Part shown: positions 4,176 to 5,635 of the stretch, in pieces | Layout: the number at the start of each line of letters is the position of its first letter | How positions within the stretch are numbered: the first letter of the stretch is position 1 | NCBI GenBank assembly: GCA_024280615.1 | Contig: JAJRPU010000211.1 | Span: 1-5,635 of the forward strand | Direction of reading: 5' to 3' | DNA: 5,635 nucleotides | From: Bacteroidota bacterium | GTDB lineage: Bacteria; Bacteroidota; Bacteroidia; JAADEI01 | Notes under the pieces: model-generated | What the model saw: only the letters and a program-made list of their open reading frames with translations | Told to the model about the DNA's origin: nothing | The model's database searches: none | Position numbers and translations under genes: made by a program

Positions 4176-5635
4176 ATGTCGGTTGGACAACCCAAACGGG
4201 CTTTTTTGTTGGACGCTATGAGCCTACTGTTCCGTGGATATTATGCCTTTATTAGAAATCCACTGCGGACGAAGAAAGGGCTTGACACTTCTGCTATATA
4301 TGGATTTGTGAATATTCTGGTTGAACTAATTCGCAGGGAAAATCCAGATTTGATAATTGCTGTGTTTGAAAGCGAAGAACCAACATTCAGACATGAAATG
4401 AGTAAAGACTACAAAGCCACACGTCCCGAAGCCCCAGAAGCAATCAAAGTGGCTATTCCCTACGTTTTGCAGATTCTTAAAGCAATGAATATTCCAATTG
4501 TTCAAGTGGAGGGCTATGAAGCAGACGACGTAATCGCTACGCTGGCTAAAAAATTATCCGAACAGGGCTATTTAGTGTATGTTGTTACTTCCGACAAGGA
4601 TTTAGCCCAGATTGTTAGTGATAAAGTTCAGCTCTATAGACCATCCACCCGTGGGGGATATGAAGTTTGGGACAGACAGAAAGTAAAGGAAGAATGGGGT
4701 GTTGAACCATCCTTAATTGCTGACGTGCTTGCCCTGATGGGAGACAAAGTGGATAACATCCCGGGGGTTCCGGGAATAGGTAAAAAAACTGCTGTTCAGT
4801 TGGTGTCCCAGTATGGAACCGTTAAAGACATTTATGAAAATCTGGAGAGGATTCCTGAAAAATGGAGGAAAAAACTTGAAGGACATAAGGAACAGGCACT
4901 CCTTTCAAAGAAACTTATTCTGCTAAATGATAATGTTGATATAGAGTCAATACCATTATCGTGGGGACCTATTCACAAGGATGAAATAGCACGTTTGTTT
5001 GACGAACTGGAGTTCCGTCGCCTTAAAGACCGATTGATAGGGGAATCCGTTACACCTTCCCTGTTTAGTAAACTTCAAGAATCATCCGAACAGTCCACAG
5101 AAAAAAAAAGTGATACTACGTCTTCATCTTTTAAATCAGGAACACTTTTTGACCCTTCTCTTTTCACTGCAAAAAGAACAATAAGGACCGAAAATGTTGA
5201 ATACTTTCTGGTTAAGGACGCAAGTCATCTTCAAGAAGTGGTCAATGAAATAATGAACTATCCTGTTTTTGCTGTAGACACCGAGACTTCTGCTATTAAT
5301 CCGCATGAGGCAAGGCTTCTGGGCATTTCGCTGTGTGCCCGTAAAGGCAGGGCTTGGTATGTGGCTTATCCTGATAATTCAAAGGACAGGGAAGAATTCA
5401 ATAGGATTTTGGAACCATTATTGCAAAGTGATAAAGAAAAAGTGGGTCAGAACATAAAATATGACCTTGTTGTGTTGCATAGGCACGGCTTGCCAGTCAA
5501 AGGTCCCTTCTTTGACACAATGATAGCACACTGGCTTATTGACCCTGAGGGAAAGCACAATATGGATGCCTTAGCACGACACTACCTTAATTATGACCCT
5601 ATTTCTATTACTGCATTAATAGGACGAAAAGGAGC
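4176..5635 (+). CDS. polA: DNA polymerase I, N-terminal part (runs off right edge)
   Basis: Pol I fills gaps and removes RNA primers. The visible 486 codons cover the 5'-nuclease and most of the 3'-5' exonuclease domain; the polymerase domain lies beyond the window. In the 5'-nuclease (about 1-290) the metal-binding acidic residues are Asp13 (LLDAMS), Glu115/Asp117/Asp118 (GYEADD), Asp140/Asp142 (SDKD) and Asp190/Asp193 (GDKVDNIPG), with the helix-hairpin-helix PGVPGIGKKTA following. Position 65, Asp in E. coli and Taq, is Glu here (VFESEEPTFRHE). A Ser/Lys-rich linker (about 292-335) contains an A9 tract at 5101-5109. The 3'-5' exonuclease has motif I DTET (Asp368, Glu370) and motif II GQNIKYD (Asn426, Asp430), then FDTMIAHW (Asp447), so proofreading looks intact up to the window edge, although motif III is outside. 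The start ATG at 4176 puts the core motif at the expected distance; the next ATG (codon 15) would cut into it. It is divergent from obg. Confidence 0.96.
   Translation, partial: MSVGQPKRAFLLDAMSLLFRGYYAFIRNPLRTKKGLDTSAIYGFVNILVELIRRENPDLIIAVFESEEPTFRHEMSKDYKATRPEAPEAIKVAIPYVLQILKAMNIPIVQVEGYEADDVIATLAKKLSEQGYLVYVVTSDKDLAQIVSDKVQLYRPSTRGGYEVWDRQKVKEEWGVEPSLIADVLALMGDKVDNIPGVPGIGKKTAVQLVSQYGTVKDIYENLERIPEKWRKKLEGHKEQALLSKKLILLNDNVDIESIPLSWGPIHKDEIARLFDELEFRRLKDRLIGESVTPSLFSKLQESSEQSTEKKSDTTSSSFKSGTLFDPSLFTAKRTIRTENVEYFLVKDASHLQEVVNEIMNYPVFAVDTETSAINPHEARLLGISLCARKGRAWYVAYPDNSKDREEFNRILEPLLQSDKEKVGQNIKYDLVVLHRHGLPVKGPFFDTMIAHWLIDPEGKHNMDALARHYLNYDPISITALIGRKG

Noticed and set aside
4116..4190. 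N-terminal extension of Obg to a TTG at 4190
   Set aside because: The extra residues have no counterpart in the Obg family, the start would be antisense to the first codons of polA, and ATGs at 4121/4115 fit the family N-terminus.
4181..4192. GGTTG-GA-CAACC inverted repeat just after the polA start codon
   Set aside because: The arms are only 5 bases with a 2-base centre, which is too small for a stable RNA hairpin; no second copy was seen.
1..5635. CRISPR arrays, tRNA/rRNA genes, insertion sequences, phage or defence genes
   Set aside because: No direct-repeat arrays, clover-leaf signatures, transposase motifs or terminal inverted repeats were found; the recognised genes are housekeeping or envelope genes.

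Overview
The window looks like chromosomal DNA of a Bacteroidota (Bacteroidetes/Chlorobi-type) bacterium. The support is indirect but consistent. The DNA polymerase I N-terminus (LLDA...LFRGYYAFI, TSAIYGFVN, PTFRHE) and the Obg N-terminus (FVDYAKVWCESGKGGDG) read like that phylum's versions. Obg has a serine-type G4 motif (SKAD) that I recall from the same lineage. A small lipoprotein carries the RRY.KG motif shortly after the lipid-anchored cysteine, also a Bacteroidota habit. The DNA is moderately AT-rich and only weak ribosome binding sites are visible, which fits the phylum.

Layout, left to right. Positions 1-25 hold the end of an intergenic stretch with a possible Shine-Dalgarno for a minus-strand gene beyond the left edge. 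Positions 26-242 (minus) hold a small secreted-protein gene broken by a single-base frameshift. Positions 294-1016 (minus) encode a lipoprotein with a hydrophobic, DUF4190-like C-terminus. A 240-base AT-rich gap follows, with promoter-like elements for that lipoprotein. Positions 1278-4115 (minus) form a compact run of three genes transcribed in the order obg, O-antigen ligase/polymerase-like membrane protein, sfsA-like. Each start lies inside the end of the gene before it. A 60-base divergent spacer separates obg from polA, which runs rightward from 4176 and leaves the window inside its 3'-5' exonuclease domain.

Functionally, obg (ribosome-assembly GTPase) and polA (repair and primer removal) are core housekeeping genes. 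The membrane gene between obg and sfsA belongs to the surface-polysaccharide ligase/polymerase superfamily, but no other polysaccharide gene is in view, so its substrate cannot be inferred. The SfsA-like protein is probably a PD-(D/E)xK-type DNA-binding protein. The two leftmost genes encode envelope proteins of unknown role.

I see no defence system, mobile element, CRISPR array or RNA gene, and nothing that amounts to a new system. The observations most worth checking are the broken small gene, the A9 tract at the domain junction of polA, the Asp-to-Glu change at a metal-ligand position of its 5'-nuclease, the nested gene starts, and the lipoprotein/multi-helix architecture.
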